A stretch of DNA of 64,000 nucleotides from Marinoscillum sp040222955 (GCF_040222955.1 NZ_JAVKCA010000009.1:248001-312000); one strand, 5' to 3'; numbered from the stretch's first letter, positions 24,703 through 33,676 are shown. Made by a program: numbers and translations. Notes: a model not told the origin generated them from the letters alone.

Positions 24703-25709
24703 TGGGATACTTGGAATTTTACAAATTGAGCGATAGTGACAAACTGGATATTTTCACAAACGTCACCTATACAACAGGTCTTCCAGAGTTCGCTGTTGAA
24801 AAGGATTGGTGGGTGGTTCGTACTCTTGAGGCTGTATTTCAGACACAAATTGCACCTCATGTGGTTTTCAAAGGCGGTACCTCATTGAGTAAGGCATGGC
24901 AGCTGATCTCAAGATTTTCCGAAGATATTGATTTGGCCCTGGATAAAAAGTTTTTAGGTTTTTCCGATGAACTCACCAGAAAAAAGGAAATAAACAAATT
25001 GAGAAGAGCCTCTTTCTCTTTCATTTCAGAAACCTTTCTACCGGAGCTGCAAAATCAATTTGCACTAAACGGGCTTGAAGTGGAAATTCGACAAAGGTCT
25101 GTGACATCCACAGACCAGGATCCGCTAATTCTTGAAATCTACTATCCGAATGTGGTTGACCCATCAAAGTACATGGAGCCAAGGGTTTTGGTTGAGCTTG
25201 GCAGTCGTTCTCTGAGAGAACCATTTACCATCAGACAAATCAGGTCTGCAATTGCCGAAGAATTTGGAGATGTTCCCTTCACGGATGACCCCATATTAGT
25301 GCCGTCAGTGAATCCGGAGCGAACTTTCCTCGAGAAGTTATTCTTGCTCCACGAGGAATTCCAGAGACCAAAGGATAAAATACGTATTGATAGATTGAGT
25401 AGGCACCTGTACGATATTCATCAGATCAGTCAGACAAGTTATGCTTCTCAGGCAATTGAAGATCATGAATTATACAAATCAATTGTAGAACATAGAAATG
25501 TTTATAACTATTTGTCTGGCATTGATTACAACTCTCACTATCCTCCAAACTTGAATTCCGTCCCACCGCATCACTTGATTGAGGCTTGGGCCAAAGACTA
25601 TGACACCATGCAGAAAGAGATGATCTATGGAAATAGTCTTAGTTTTAACGAATTGCTCGAGGAGATCAAGTTGCTATTGGCTCGAATCAATGGAAGTACA
25701 CCCAAATAA
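24702..25709 (+). CDS. AbiEii-type nucleotidyltransferase toxin
   Basis: 335 residues from ATG 24702, overlapping the antitoxin stop by one base; an in-frame ATG at 24669 inside the antitoxin gene is less likely. The polymerase-beta-like nucleotidyltransferase motif is complete: FKGGTSLSKAWQLISRFSEDIDLAL (about residues 55-79) holds the GGTSLSK loop and the DxD pair. Family members (DUF1814/AbiEii) transfer nucleotides, and some pyrimidine-modify tRNA acceptor ends; phage defence by abortive infection is the known role of AbiE. The substrate here is not known. Nothing transcriptionally linked follows. Confidence 0.85.
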   Translation: MGYLEFYKLSDSDKLDIFTNVTYTTGLPEFAVEKDWWVVRTLEAVFQTQIAPHVVFKGGTSLSKAWQLISRFSEDIDLALDKKFLGFSDELTRKKEINKLRRASFSFISETFLPELQNQFALNGLEVEIRQRSVTSTDQDPLILEIYYPNVVDPSKYMEPRVLVELGSRSLREPFTIRQIRSAIAEEFGDVPFTDDPILVPSVNPERTFLEKLFLLHEEFQRPKDKIRIDRLSRHLYDIHQISQTSYASQAIEDHELYKSIVEHRNVYNYLSGIDYNSHYPPNLNSVPPHHLIEAWAKDYDTMQKEMIYGNSLSFNELLEEIKLLLARINGSTPK

Positions 25710-26393
25710 TCACCCTCAAATTCCAATTATTCCAATTTTACATCACCAAAATCACAATAAAATCAACCCGATTTCCCAATAATTCCCGATTTATTCAACC
25801 AAAATTCAACCAAATTAAAGCGTATACAACCCATAAACACGGTTTTTGAGTCAAGCTAAGACTTCCCCCAAAGGGTACCCCTATGAAAGCATCATCCACG
25901 GATCTTAATACCCCTTCACCGCTCCCCTTGATATGACATTCATCCTACCTAACACGATCCCCCGCAGCTAAAGCGGTATTCCGTATCAGTTGCCTGCATC
26001 AGCCGCTATAAGGTGTAGTCACACCAGCATTCGCCTACCACCTGTAAGCCACTCCACAACCCTTTCAAAGTACGGGCAGTTAGTTAATGTAATGTTTTCG
26101 CGTTTTTCTTTACTTTACTTAGATGTCATGCAACCATTTTTCCATTTTCTTTACATTGTAGATCAACAAAGTGAAAAGTTATCATTTATTTAACAGTCGT
26201 TCGAGGGGCTTCCAGATCGTTGCGGTTTTGATCCATTAATTGCTTGATGTCCTTCTCTCCATCTTTCCCATTGACCGAGATGCAGTCTTTTTGCATGCGG
26301 AATAAACATTCAAATTAATTGGATGCCCATCCCTTTCAAACAGGTCCTCCCAAATAAATTGGCCATTCCAGCTACATCTTTTATCTTAGGGCC
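25710..26393. other. 680-bp stretch without a convincing gene
   Basis: AT-rich up to about 25840. From about 25850 to 26060 the composition changes and short self-complementary pieces appear (ggtgt-agtc-acacc at 26011-26024; agcgg near 25970 with ccgct near 26003), better read on the minus strand as a structured RNA or the remains of one. At 26186-26296 a minus-strand frame of 36 codons (MQKDCISVNGKDGEKDIKQL...) has coding-like composition but no recognisable family. A perfect match to a known RNA cannot be judged by eye. Confidence 0.4.
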
Positions 26394-26588
26394 ATGGTAA
26401 GAAAAATACTCCTTTCAGTCTACTTATTCGGTATGTTCATGATGGCCCAAGCCCAGGAGGCTGCAGCCGAAGCGCCTGAGAGTGGCGATTACTTCTCTGA
26501 GCAAATCAAATTTTATATGGTGGCTTTTATTTTTGCCTTGTCAATCTTCTTTACGGTTCGCACTTTTAGAAACAAGCCGGAAGCCTAA
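26394..26588 (+). CDS. Small membrane protein, 64 aa
   Basis: Signal peptide (MVRKILLSVYLFGMFMMAQAQ), a short acidic stretch (EAAAEAPESGDYF) and one transmembrane helix (FYMVAFIFALSIFFTVRTF) with a basic tail. The layout, a cleaved signal followed by a single anchor, is common among small Bacteroidota inner-membrane proteins of unknown function. Clean ATG start and A-rich surroundings support it. Convergent with the following regulator gene. Confidence 0.65.
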   Translation: MVRKILLSVYLFGMFMMAQAQEAAAEAPESGDYFSEQIKFYMVAFIFALSIFFTVRTFRNKPEA

Positions 26589-26600
26589 GCGCTCAGGTAC

Positions 26601-27329
26601 CTAGATCAACTCAAACGCCTGAGCAAAACGCACGAGCTCCGCATTGCTGGAGATCTCCAGCTTGGCCAGGATGTTCTTACGATGAGTCTTCACCGTATGC
26701 TCAGACAAAAACAGCAATTCTGAAAGTTCTTTGCTGGTATATCCACGTGCCACGAGCGCCAGTACTTCACGCTCGCGCTTACCAAGCGTCTCAAATCGCT
26801 CCCAGGCATTCTTCTCCACAAACACCTCATCCAGTAAATCCCGAATCATGGCACCCGGCTTACCCAGGGTCTGAATATCATACCCACAGTTGAGGTACGA
26901 CTGATCATCAAAAATGGTCTTGTGCGTGGAAATCCACTGATAGCCACCCCGAAAGTAAATGCGCTGTAAATAGGAGCAAAATCGCTGCCCATCAGGATAG
27001 GTGCGCTCAAACCGCTGAACCTCACGAATGGCCCTGTTCAGCACTTCCGTATCTGAAATCTGACGAATGCGCTTAAAACCAAGTGCTATGATCAGCTCCC
27101 GATCCAGTTCCATCCAGTTTTCCAGGGTTTGGTTGGCGTAAGTGGTATTCAGGGTTTGGCGGTCGTTGAAGGTCACAAAGAAATTCACATGATCACACAC
27201 GGCTCTAAAAGTAGTCTCATCTTTAGACGCAAGCTTTGCCAGTCGATAAATTTGAATTTTATCAGCATTGATCAGTTCCCTCTCTGTATGAAGCTTTCCC
27301 AAAATCGCTACGACAAGTTTTCTTTGCAT
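26601..27329 (-). CDS. LuxR-type transcriptional regulator
   Basis: About 242 residues from ATG 27329; a GTG 17 codons upstream gives a longer but less typical start. The C-terminal ~60 residues form a LuxR helix-turn-helix (LGKREREVLALVARGYTSKEL ... SEHTVKTHRKNILAKLEI). The N-terminal ~175 residues have no recognised receiver or sensor domain (no phospho-acceptor Asp pattern), but may be a PAS-like ligand-binding fold. Divergent from the TauE/SafE permease gene across 103 nt, so it may control that gene. Confidence 0.8.
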   Translation of the reverse strand: MQRKLVVAILGKLHTERELINADKIQIYRLAKLASKDETTFRAVCDHVNFFVTFNDRQTLNTTYANQTLENWMELDRELIIALGFKRIRQISDTEVLNRAIREVQRFERTYPDGQRFCSYLQRIYFRGGYQWISTHKTIFDDQSYLNCGYDIQTLGKPGAMIRDLLDEVFVEKNAWERFETLGKREREVLALVARGYTSKELSELLFLSEHTVKTHRKNILAKLEISSNAELVRFAQAFELI

Positions 27330-27432
27330 AATTTTAGTGAATCGAACCTTGAAATCACAGCAAGGAGCTGAAAACCTCACCGTACGGTCACTCCTTACGA
27401 CTATGTTTTCTTCACCTTAGAATCAATGTCCC

Positions 27433-28176
27433 ATGGACCTAGAGTACCTGTTTACCCTCCTCCTACTGCTGCTCAGTGGCATGGTAGCTTTTAGCATATC
27501 CACCCTTACGGCTGGCGGCGGAGCTCTGCTCCTGGTACCCATACTGAACCTGCTGATAGGCGTCAATAGCACTGCGCCGGTGCTGAATGCCGGCAACCTG
27601 CTGGGGCGCCCAGTGCGGCTGGTTCTTTACTGGCACCACATCAGCTGGCGGGCAGTGCTCTGGTATGCACCGTTTGCCGTCCTCGGTGCGCTGGGTGCAG
27701 GCTTTCTTTTCTCCAGAGCCAACCTCCCGGTGCTTCAGTTAATCGTCGGTCTGTTTCTGGTCAGTACGGTGTTTCAGTACAGATGGGGCAAAAAGGAACG
27801 CTCCTTTCCTATGACCTTCCCCCTACTGGCACCTTTGGGTGTGGTGATCTCAGCCATCGGCACACTCATAGGAGCCGGCGGACCATTACTCAATCCCTTT
27901 TACCTCAACCTGGGTCTTTCCAAAGAAGCTTTGATTGCCACCAAAACAGCCAATAGCTTCTTTATGGGACTGGCGCAGATCGGGTCCTACACCTATTTCG
28001 GGCTTATGTCCACCGTAGAGTGGCACCAGGCCCTTGCCCTGGGCATCGGCATTTCGGCAGGTAATTATCTGGGCAAAAAGGTGCTACACAAAGTCAGTGA
28101 CCTAAGTTTCAGAAAATGGGCGATTGCCTTTATGGTGATCAGTGGACTCATGCTAATCGGGCAGGCCATTGGGTGA
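27433..28176 (+). CDS. Sulfite exporter TauE/SafE-family permease
   Basis: 247-residue integral membrane protein with about eight transmembrane helices in two homologous halves, each starting with the TauE/SafE glycine-rich motif (STLTAGGGALLLVPIL near residue 24; GTLIGAGGPLLNPFYL near 138). Members export sulfite, sulfoacetate or related organosulfonates, but most are uncharacterised, so the substrate is open. Divergent from a LuxR-type regulator. The following ATP-cone gene lies 47 nt downstream in the same direction. Confidence 0.85.
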   Translation: MDLEYLFTLLLLLLSGMVAFSISTLTAGGGALLLVPILNLLIGVNSTAPVLNAGNLLGRPVRLVLYWHHISWRAVLWYAPFAVLGALGAGFLFSRANLPVLQLIVGLFLVSTVFQYRWGKKERSFPMTFPLLAPLGVVISAIGTLIGAGGPLLNPFYLNLGLSKEALIATKTANSFFMGLAQIGSYTYFGLMSTVEWHQALALGIGISAGNYLGKKVLHKVSDLSFRKWAIAFMVISGLMLIGQAIG

Positions 28177-28223
28177 AATATCAGTAAACCATTTTATCTT
28201 GAGTAAAATCAATCATACAGTAA

Positions 28224-29066
28224 ATGGAGCCATCGTCGGTACAGGTAGTAAAGTATTCGGGAGAAACCACCCCGTTTGACATTGATAAACTGCGGCAAAG
28301 CCTGCTGGATGCCGGGGCCACCGAGTCCGCCACAGCGCGAATTTCCCGGAAAATCACTGACGAACTCCACGATGGCATCACCACCCGGCAAATTTATCAG
28401 CGTGCTCACCGCCTGTTGAAAAATCATGCCCAGTCCAAGGCTTCACGGTACGGCCTGAAAAAGGCCATCCTGAATATGGGCCCCACAGGGTATCCGTTTG
28501 AGCTGTTCATAGGGGAACTGATGAAGGCCCAGGGGTTTACCGTGAAGGTGGGCACAGTAATGCCTGGCAGGTGCGTGACCCACGAGGTAGATGTATATGC
28601 CGAAAATGAAAAAGTGATCAGGATGATGGAATGCAAATTCCATAACCGGCTAGGCTACAAAACCGATGTGAAGGTGACGCTGTACATCAAGTCCCGCTTT
28701 GAAGACCTGGAGGCCGTCTGGAAAAATGATACACATATCGGTCACAAAAAACATGAAGGCTGGGTGGTGACCAATGCGCGGTTTACCAAAGACGCCATTG
28801 ATTTCGGCACATGCTCCGGACTGCAGCTACTCAGCTGGGATTACCCTGCACAGGGCAGCCTGAAGAGCCTTGTAACCAGATACGGGTTGTATCCGATCAC
28901 CACCATTGCGGCTCTTTCCAAATCCAACAAAGAATTCCTGATGGGAAAAGGAATCGTGCTGGCCCAAACCCTCTGCGATCAACCAAACGCCCTGGAAGGA
29001 CTAGGACTGGAAAGGTCCAAAATGGAGAAAATCATTAAGGAGGCTGGGATGATTTGTGATTTGTGA
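28224..29066 (+). CDS. ATP-cone domain fused to an Mrr-like nuclease domain
   Basis: 280 residues. Residues 5-92 form an ATP-cone (VVKYSGETTPFDIDKLRQSL ... ITTRQIYQRAHRLL), the nucleotide-sensing module of ribonucleotide reductases and NrdR. Residues about 95-205 look like a PD-(D/E)XK fold of the Mrr type: FELFIGELMKAQGF, then THEVDVYA with the metal-binding Asp, then RMMECKFHN as the ExK element. The C-terminal ~75 residues (LSKSNKEFLMGKGIVLAQTL ... LGLERSKMEKII) resemble helix-hairpin-helix DNA-binding repeats. The architecture suggests a nuclease whose activity responds to (d)ATP. No methylase or other restriction gene is beside it. Confidence 0.75.
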   Translation: MEPSSVQVVKYSGETTPFDIDKLRQSLLDAGATESATARISRKITDELHDGITTRQIYQRAHRLLKNHAQSKASRYGLKKAILNMGPTGYPFELFIGELMKAQGFTVKVGTVMPGRCVTHEVDVYAENEKVIRMMECKFHNRLGYKTDVKVTLYIKSRFEDLEAVWKNDTHIGHKKHEGWVVTNARFTKDAIDFGTCSGLQLLSWDYPAQGSLKSLVTRYGLYPITTIAALSKSNKEFLMGKGIVLAQTLCDQPNALEGLGLERSKMEKIIKEAGMICDL

Positions 29067-29128
29067 AAGAGTAGGCCACTTTGTAGACAATGTCAAGAAT
29101 TATTTTCTGCCTTGTGCGGGCATGCCAG

Positions 29129-29161
29129 AAACCTCCAAGGTTTTAAAAACCTTGGAGGTTT
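29129..29161. repeat. 33-bp near-perfect palindrome
   Basis: Two 16-bp arms (29129-29144 and 29146-29161; arm aaacctccaaggtttt) are exact reverse complements around a single A. Such perfect palindromes occur as dispersed intergenic repeats in Bacteroidota genomes. It could form a very stable hairpin in RNA, but no T run follows, so it is not a typical terminator. The rest of 29067-29382 holds no gene I can support. Confidence 0.85.
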
Positions 29162-29382
29162 GCGGAAACTTGCGTTTAAGGATGATAGAAAAAATTCAAA
29201 CGGATAAAGTAGATGGATCGGCGTTGTCTTACACTCTGAAGGCTCGAGCCTGACAATGCATCAACGTCCTAAAATGTCAAGGGGATCTGTCAATATTCAC
29301 CACCCCAGAGCAAGCTGCAGGCGCATCGCCTTCCATTTTTTTGAAAAAATCCTATTATTGCACATTGAACCAACCGCCACCC

Positions 29383-31215
29383 ATGATTATGAAACGAATT
29401 GTGCCTATCTGGATTTTTGTCTTGATTACTTTTTCAGGATATTCACAATCATTCAGAGTCGGGTTTAAGCCCATCATTGAATTCACCAGAGATTTTCACC
29501 TGGAAAACTCCAATCTTTCGACGGATGCAGAAAAGATCATTAATCTACTCAGAAGCAACCAATTTGACTCTGGACTGCTGGCTTCGAATGATCTCATAGA
29601 GTATGGCGCAGAAAAAGCGCTGGGTTACTACTTCAAAGGCCTTTGTCTTCAATCAATGTTGCTGACTGACTCGGCCCTGCAACAATACGATCGAGCGATC
29701 TTCAGTGATCCTTTTTTAATAGAAGCAAAGTACCAGAAAGGGGTTCTATTAACAGCTCTTAACCGAATAAAAGAAGCTGAATTAATATTTCAGGCCATCA
29801 AAAATTCATCGAAGGATAGTCCATTAGGCTACATTGGGCTGGCATTTGTGGAAGCAAACCAGGGTCATATCAAAGCTTCCGAAAGCTTTCTGGAGAAAGC
29901 AGAAAGAATAAACCCGGACCTTATACAAGTCAAATTGCTTTTGATAGAAGTTCATGAACGAAGTAGGTCATGGTTCGAATTAAGAACAACACTCGACGAT
30001 GTGCTGCAGTCAGGTTTTGAAAATGAGAGAATCTATTTCTTAAAAGCAAAATTAGACTTTGACGAAGGGCCACAGCTTTATACCGCCCTTGAGTATATCA
30101 ACAGGGCCCTTGAATTCAATCCTGAATCAGATGAAGCTTTGGAGTTAAAAATCAAAATACTCATTGGTCTCAACAGTTACTTCGAAGCCTATACCTCGTT
30201 AAGAGAGTTGTCATATCTCATCGTTCAGGAAAGAATAACGAGCCCTCTCATGATAATGGGTCCTCTTCTTCTCTCCCAATCCTCCAATTACAGCTTGAAG
30301 ACGCCCGGCATTTATGACTTGGTCGTTTTATTTGAGCACGAACGAGAAAAGTATGATAGACCAACATCTCAATTATTAGAAATGACGCTGACCATGGGGT
30401 TTGTTGATCAAAAACTCAATGCAATTGCGATGCTCAAAGAGAAAGAGGATTGTGCCATTTGCGCCCTAATCATTTCTAATTACTTCAATCAAACCAATCA
30501 CCCTGGATACGCCAACAATTGGAGAAAAAAAGCGCTAAAGCTTTACCCCAATAATTGCATCATTTTGGCCATTGACGCTCTAAATCAGCCTAATCAAAAC
30601 TTAGTAGTTCCCGGACTTGACTCTGCCCTTTCGCTTTGTCCGGACAATCCGGAAATAATAAAGGAGAAAATCATTTTCCTGCTAAAACAAGACGAAACTC
30701 AAGTAGTACTCAAACTAATCTCTGATTGGGAAAGAAATAATAAGCTGAGCTACCATCTCCATCAAATCAGGGCCGATTTACTTTATAAAGATGTAATTGT
30801 AGATTTGGAGCAGGGCCGTGATATCATAGCCATAGAAAAACTGGAGACTATTACATCCGGCGAATACTTCCATTTACAGGCATTTATGCTTCACTCAAGT
30901 TTGCTCGTAAAACATATGAAATTCGAGGAGGCATTGCCAAAACTCGACCTATTGATTGAAAAGAACCCAGAAGATTTCAATTCACTCATCAATAGAGGAA
31001 TTGCCCGTATCTACACTAAAAAATTTGCACTCTGCCTCATTGATTTTAGAAGAGCCAACCTATTAGATCCCACTCATACAGTTCCTATGTATTACCTGGG
31101 CCTTGCTCATATGGCAACCGGCCACAGGTCTGAAGGGATTGATTGGATCAAAAAAGCATCCATTGCAGGCAGCGTAGATGCTCGGAATTTCTTAGAGAGC
31201 AATGGGATCTATTAG
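29383..31215 (+). CDS. Secreted tetratricopeptide-repeat protein
   Basis: About 610 residues; ATG 29383 (or 29389, MKRIVPIWIFVLITFSGYSQ) opens a clear signal peptide, while the frame before it begins only with TTG. The rest is a near-continuous series of TPR-like helix pairs, with canonical spacing at 'ALGYYFKGLCLQSMLLTDSALQQYDRAIFSDP', 'YTALEYINRALEFNPESDEAL' and the C-terminal 'INRGIARIYTKKFALCLIDFRRANLLDP'. TPR arrays mediate protein-protein contacts; a periplasmic scaffold is the best guess. The gene is AT-richer than its neighbours, as are the two genes after it, so the block may be a later arrival. Confidence 0.75.
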   Translation: MIMKRIVPIWIFVLITFSGYSQSFRVGFKPIIEFTRDFHLENSNLSTDAEKIINLLRSNQFDSGLLASNDLIEYGAEKALGYYFKGLCLQSMLLTDSALQQYDRAIFSDPFLIEAKYQKGVLLTALNRIKEAELIFQAIKNSSKDSPLGYIGLAFVEANQGHIKASESFLEKAERINPDLIQVKLLLIEVHERSRSWFELRTTLDDVLQSGFENERIYFLKAKLDFDEGPQLYTALEYINRALEFNPESDEALELKIKILIGLNSYFEAYTSLRELSYLIVQERITSPLMIMGPLLLSQSSNYSLKTPGIYDLVVLFEHEREKYDRPTSQLLEMTLTMGFVDQKLNAIAMLKEKEDCAICALIISNYFNQTNHPGYANNWRKKALKLYPNNCIILAIDALNQPNQNLVVPGLDSALSLCPDNPEIIKEKIIFLLKQDETQVVLKLISDWERNNKLSYHLHQIRADLLYKDVIVDLEQGRDIIAIEKLETITSGEYFHLQAFMLHSSLLVKHMKFEEALPKLDLLIEKNPEDFNSLINRGIARIYTKKFALCLIDFRRANLLDPTHTVPMYYLGLAHMATGHRSEGIDWIKKASIAGSVDARNFLESNGIY

Positions 31216-31327
31216 AAATCATGCTGGTTCGTCTGGTCAATAGCCTATGGCTGGTAATCGAAGGCTCGAACCAAGACATTAGCTGATCTAATAGATGAAA
31301 TATACTTTTTATCGTCATTCCACTGAG

Positions 31328-31987
31328 TTAATGCTTTGATCTTGGGGTAGTTACAGTTACTTCTTCCAACTTTTTTCCATCAAGAAAATTCAAAGTGTTT
31401 GTATCAAAAACGGAGGATTCTTTTCCTCCTGTGAGCTTAAAATAAAATGGCAAAACGAATTTAGAGCAGACATTCTTTCCATCGCAGGCAGCAGTTAACC
31501 ATAGGTTTGGAATCAGGTTGAATGTATCTATTATTTCGTCGGTGAAATAACCACCACTATCGTTCAAAACTTGAATATTGACTGCCTTGCCAACTTGGTT
31601 CACTTCAAAGTTGAGGAAGACGGTTCCTTCCACCTCATCTCTTCGTGCCTCTGTCGGATAATCTAAATTATTTCCCAAAATCGTATAAAATTCGCCGTAG
31701 CTACCAAGGTACCTGGGGTGAGGATTCACCTTCTTATAGGTCCAGACAGAATCTATCATCACTAAGTATTTGTTAGTGTCAGGCTTAAGGTAAATTAGTG
31801 CCCCTCTATCGTAATCTATTTTGAGTTCAACTGACCGGTCAATTCCCATATACTCCCAGGTACCTACTTTATACCCATTTTCCATTTTTCCCCTTTCATA
31901 GCCATTATCAACATCAAGTGGTTGAGTGAAGCCCGGGAAGGAGTTTACCAATACCATCAGAATCACTAAAACAAATTTTCTACTCAT
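31328..31987 (-). CDS. Secreted protein with TonB C-terminal-like domain
   Basis: 219 residues: signal peptide MSRKFVLVILMVLVNSFPGF, an N-terminal MORN-like stretch (NGYERGKMENGYKVGTWEYM, repeated in toxin and antitoxin-style repeat proteins) and a TonB C-terminal-like domain (YPTEARRDEVEGTVFLNFEVNQVGKAVNIQVL, about residues 111-142). It lacks the Pro-rich spacer and membrane anchor of a working energy transducer. Some secreted TonB-C domain proteins of this kind are of unknown role in Bacteroidota. Confidence 0.6.
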   Translation of the reverse strand: MSRKFVLVILMVLVNSFPGFTQPLDVDNGYERGKMENGYKVGTWEYMGIDRSVELKIDYDRGALIYLKPDTNKYLVMIDSVWTYKKVNPHPRYLGSYGEFYTILGNNLDYPTEARRDEVEGTVFLNFEVNQVGKAVNIQVLNDSGGYFTDEIIDTFNLIPNLWLTAACDGKNVCSKFVLPFYFKLTGGKESSVFDTNTLNFLDGKKLEEVTVTTPRSKH

Positions 31988-32020
31988 CTATATCAAATTA
32001 TGAATGGGAACCAATGAAAC

Positions 32021-33040
32021 TCATAAATCACTATAATTAAGCACGGTATACTCCTTCACAAATGCCTTCAGCTTGCTATCAGAGCCGAGAACGATCAGGT
32101 AATCATCTTCGCCAATGAAGGTGTCAGGTGAGGGTGCGGGGATCAGCCCTTTGATGTTATCCTTTACCCCCAGCACAATCACACCCGTGGAGGCGGCTAT
32201 GTTCAGCTCTTTCAATGTCTTGTCCTTATACTCGGATTTCAGATTTTGATAACCAACCTCCTCCAGGTGGTAGCTGGTTTCAGACACTCCATTCAGCAGG
32301 TCCAGAAACTCAATGACAATGGGCTTGGTGACCAGCTGAGCCATAAACATCCCCCCGAGTATATCCGGCATCACCACTTTATTGGCGCCCGCCCTGTATA
32401 GCTTATTCTCAGTGTCTTTGCTGGAGGCCCTCACTATGATCATGATTTTATCATTGAGGTGACGTGCCGTGAGCGTAATAAAGACATTGGCGGCATCTGA
32501 GGGAGTCGTGATGATAATCGTGCTGGCCTTTTCGATGCCCACAATACGCAGGTGATCATCTTCTGTGGCATCTCCTATGAACTGCTTCATCGAATCAGGA
32601 ATCACCTGAGACATCTCCGGATCCTTTTCAATGATCACAAATTCTTTACCACTCCTTTGCAACTCATCACAAGCCATACTCCCATTGCGTCCAAATCCGC
32701 AGACAATCACATGATTTTTTAGTTTACTGATTTCCATACCCGATCGATAGCTTTCAAAAATAGTTTTTAGTTTTCCCTCGAAAAAATAGCTGGAGACTAC
32801 AGAGACCACATAGGCAAAAAGCCCGAGGTTCATGAGGATATAAATCGAAGTAAAAACCCTTCCCGCCGAGCTCAGCTCTTTCACCTCAGTGAAGCCCACG
32901 GTGCCCACGGTAATGATTGTCATATAAAGGGCATTGACAAAGTTCAGTTCTTCTATGAGGGTGAACCCGGTAAGACCTACCACCAGGCTAAATATAAAGA
33001 GGGCAACCGCTGTAATGAGGCTCTCCAGTTGCTTGTTCAT
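32021..33040 (-). CDS. Potassium channel with TrkA-N/RCK domains
   Basis: 339 residues. Two transmembrane helices flank a pore loop whose filter reads TVGTVGFTEV (near residue 45), not TVGYG, a variant common in bacterial two-helix channels of this type. The cytoplasmic part has a TrkA-N Rossmann domain starting at VIVCGFGRNGSMACDEL (about 112-128, NAD/ATP-type glycine motif) and a TrkA-C domain (about 255-335). Predicted gated K+ channel, MthK/KefC-like. Nearest neighbour in the same direction is the DUF4199 gene, 99 nt upstream. Confidence 0.85.
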   Translation of the reverse strand: MNKQLESLITAVALFIFSLVVGLTGFTLIEELNFVNALYMTIITVGTVGFTEVKELSSAGRVFTSIYILMNLGLFAYVVSVVSSYFFEGKLKTIFESYRSGMEISKLKNHVIVCGFGRNGSMACDELQRSGKEFVIIEKDPEMSQVIPDSMKQFIGDATEDDHLRIVGIEKASTIIITTPSDAANVFITLTARHLNDKIMIIVRASSKDTENKLYRAGANKVVMPDILGGMFMAQLVTKPIVIEFLDLLNGVSETSYHLEEVGYQNLKSEYKDKTLKELNIAASTGVIVLGVKDNIKGLIPAPSPDTFIGEDDYLIVLGSDSKLKAFVKEYTVLNYSDL

Positions 33041-33139
33041 TCCGTAATTTGCTTAAAGCCAGACATTCTCCACATGGACGTGACACTTGGATGGGGCTTT
33101 CAGAAAATTACGGAAATTTTTCTCAGGACGGCAACCGAC

Positions 33140-33676
33140 TCACTTTTTCTTTTTCAAAATGACCGCAGAGATGGCCGATATCAGGAAGCCTACCGGAAAA
33201 ATCTCCATAAAAGTCAATCCCGCCATCACCAGAGGATTCTCATAGAGTTCCATCCAATCCTTCATCTCCTGTTGCTTCACCGCTATCTCCCCGGCGCTCA
33301 TTCCCTCTTTGGCATACTCCTGCATTTGGTGGGCTGCGTACTGGTCCATAAAGTCGGGCATAAAATTGGGGTAGTAGATCATCCAGCCCACTACATAAAT
33401 ACCGGAAGCCACCAGCACAATGTAAAGTCCCATGAAGAAAGCTTTTTTGAATGAAATCACCCCACCTAGGGTAGTGTCTCTATAGTTTTTAACTCCTATA
33501 AATACGGCAGAAAGCGCCAGAATCATAGTCAGGTAACCCAAAAACTCACCCTGGGAAAAGTCATAGGGTTCGCCTTCTGCCGGAGCGAAAAAGAGTTGGG
33601 TAATCCACCAGCTGGTAATGACGACCAAGCCACCGACCAGTCCAAATTGTAAAGCCTTTTTAAGTTGCGTATTCAT
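33140..33676 (-). CDS. DUF4199-family membrane protein
   Basis: 178 residues with about four transmembrane helices (near 10-30, 45-65, 80-102 and 150-172) and a basic C-terminus (KKKK). The segment 'YRDTTLGGVISFKKAFFMGLYIVLVASGIYVVGWMIYYPN' is typical of DUF4199 inner-membrane proteins. Function unknown. Not obviously co-transcribed with its neighbours. Confidence 0.75.
   Translation of the reverse strand: MNTQLKKALQFGLVGGLVVITSWWITQLFFAPAEGEPYDFSQGEFLGYLTMILALSAVFIGVKNYRDTTLGGVISFKKAFFMGLYIVLVASGIYVVGWMIYYPNFMPDFMDQYAAHQMQEYAKEGMSAGEIAVKQQEMKDWMELYENPLVMAGLTFMEIFPVGFLISAISAVILKKKK

Noticed and set aside
25850..26060. Group II intron
   Set aside because: No reverse transcriptase, no domain V hairpin and no 5' GTGYG-3' AY boundaries could be found; only a general resemblance to structured RNA.
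25990..26193. Plus-strand ORF of 67 codons in the gap after AbiE
   Set aside because: It runs through the structured non-coding block, has no recognisable domain or promoter and looks like chance.
23200..26393. Prophage or complete integrative element at tRNA-Arg
   Set aside because: No integrase, recombinase, phage structural or mobilisation gene is present; only an end duplication, repeats and a defence pair.
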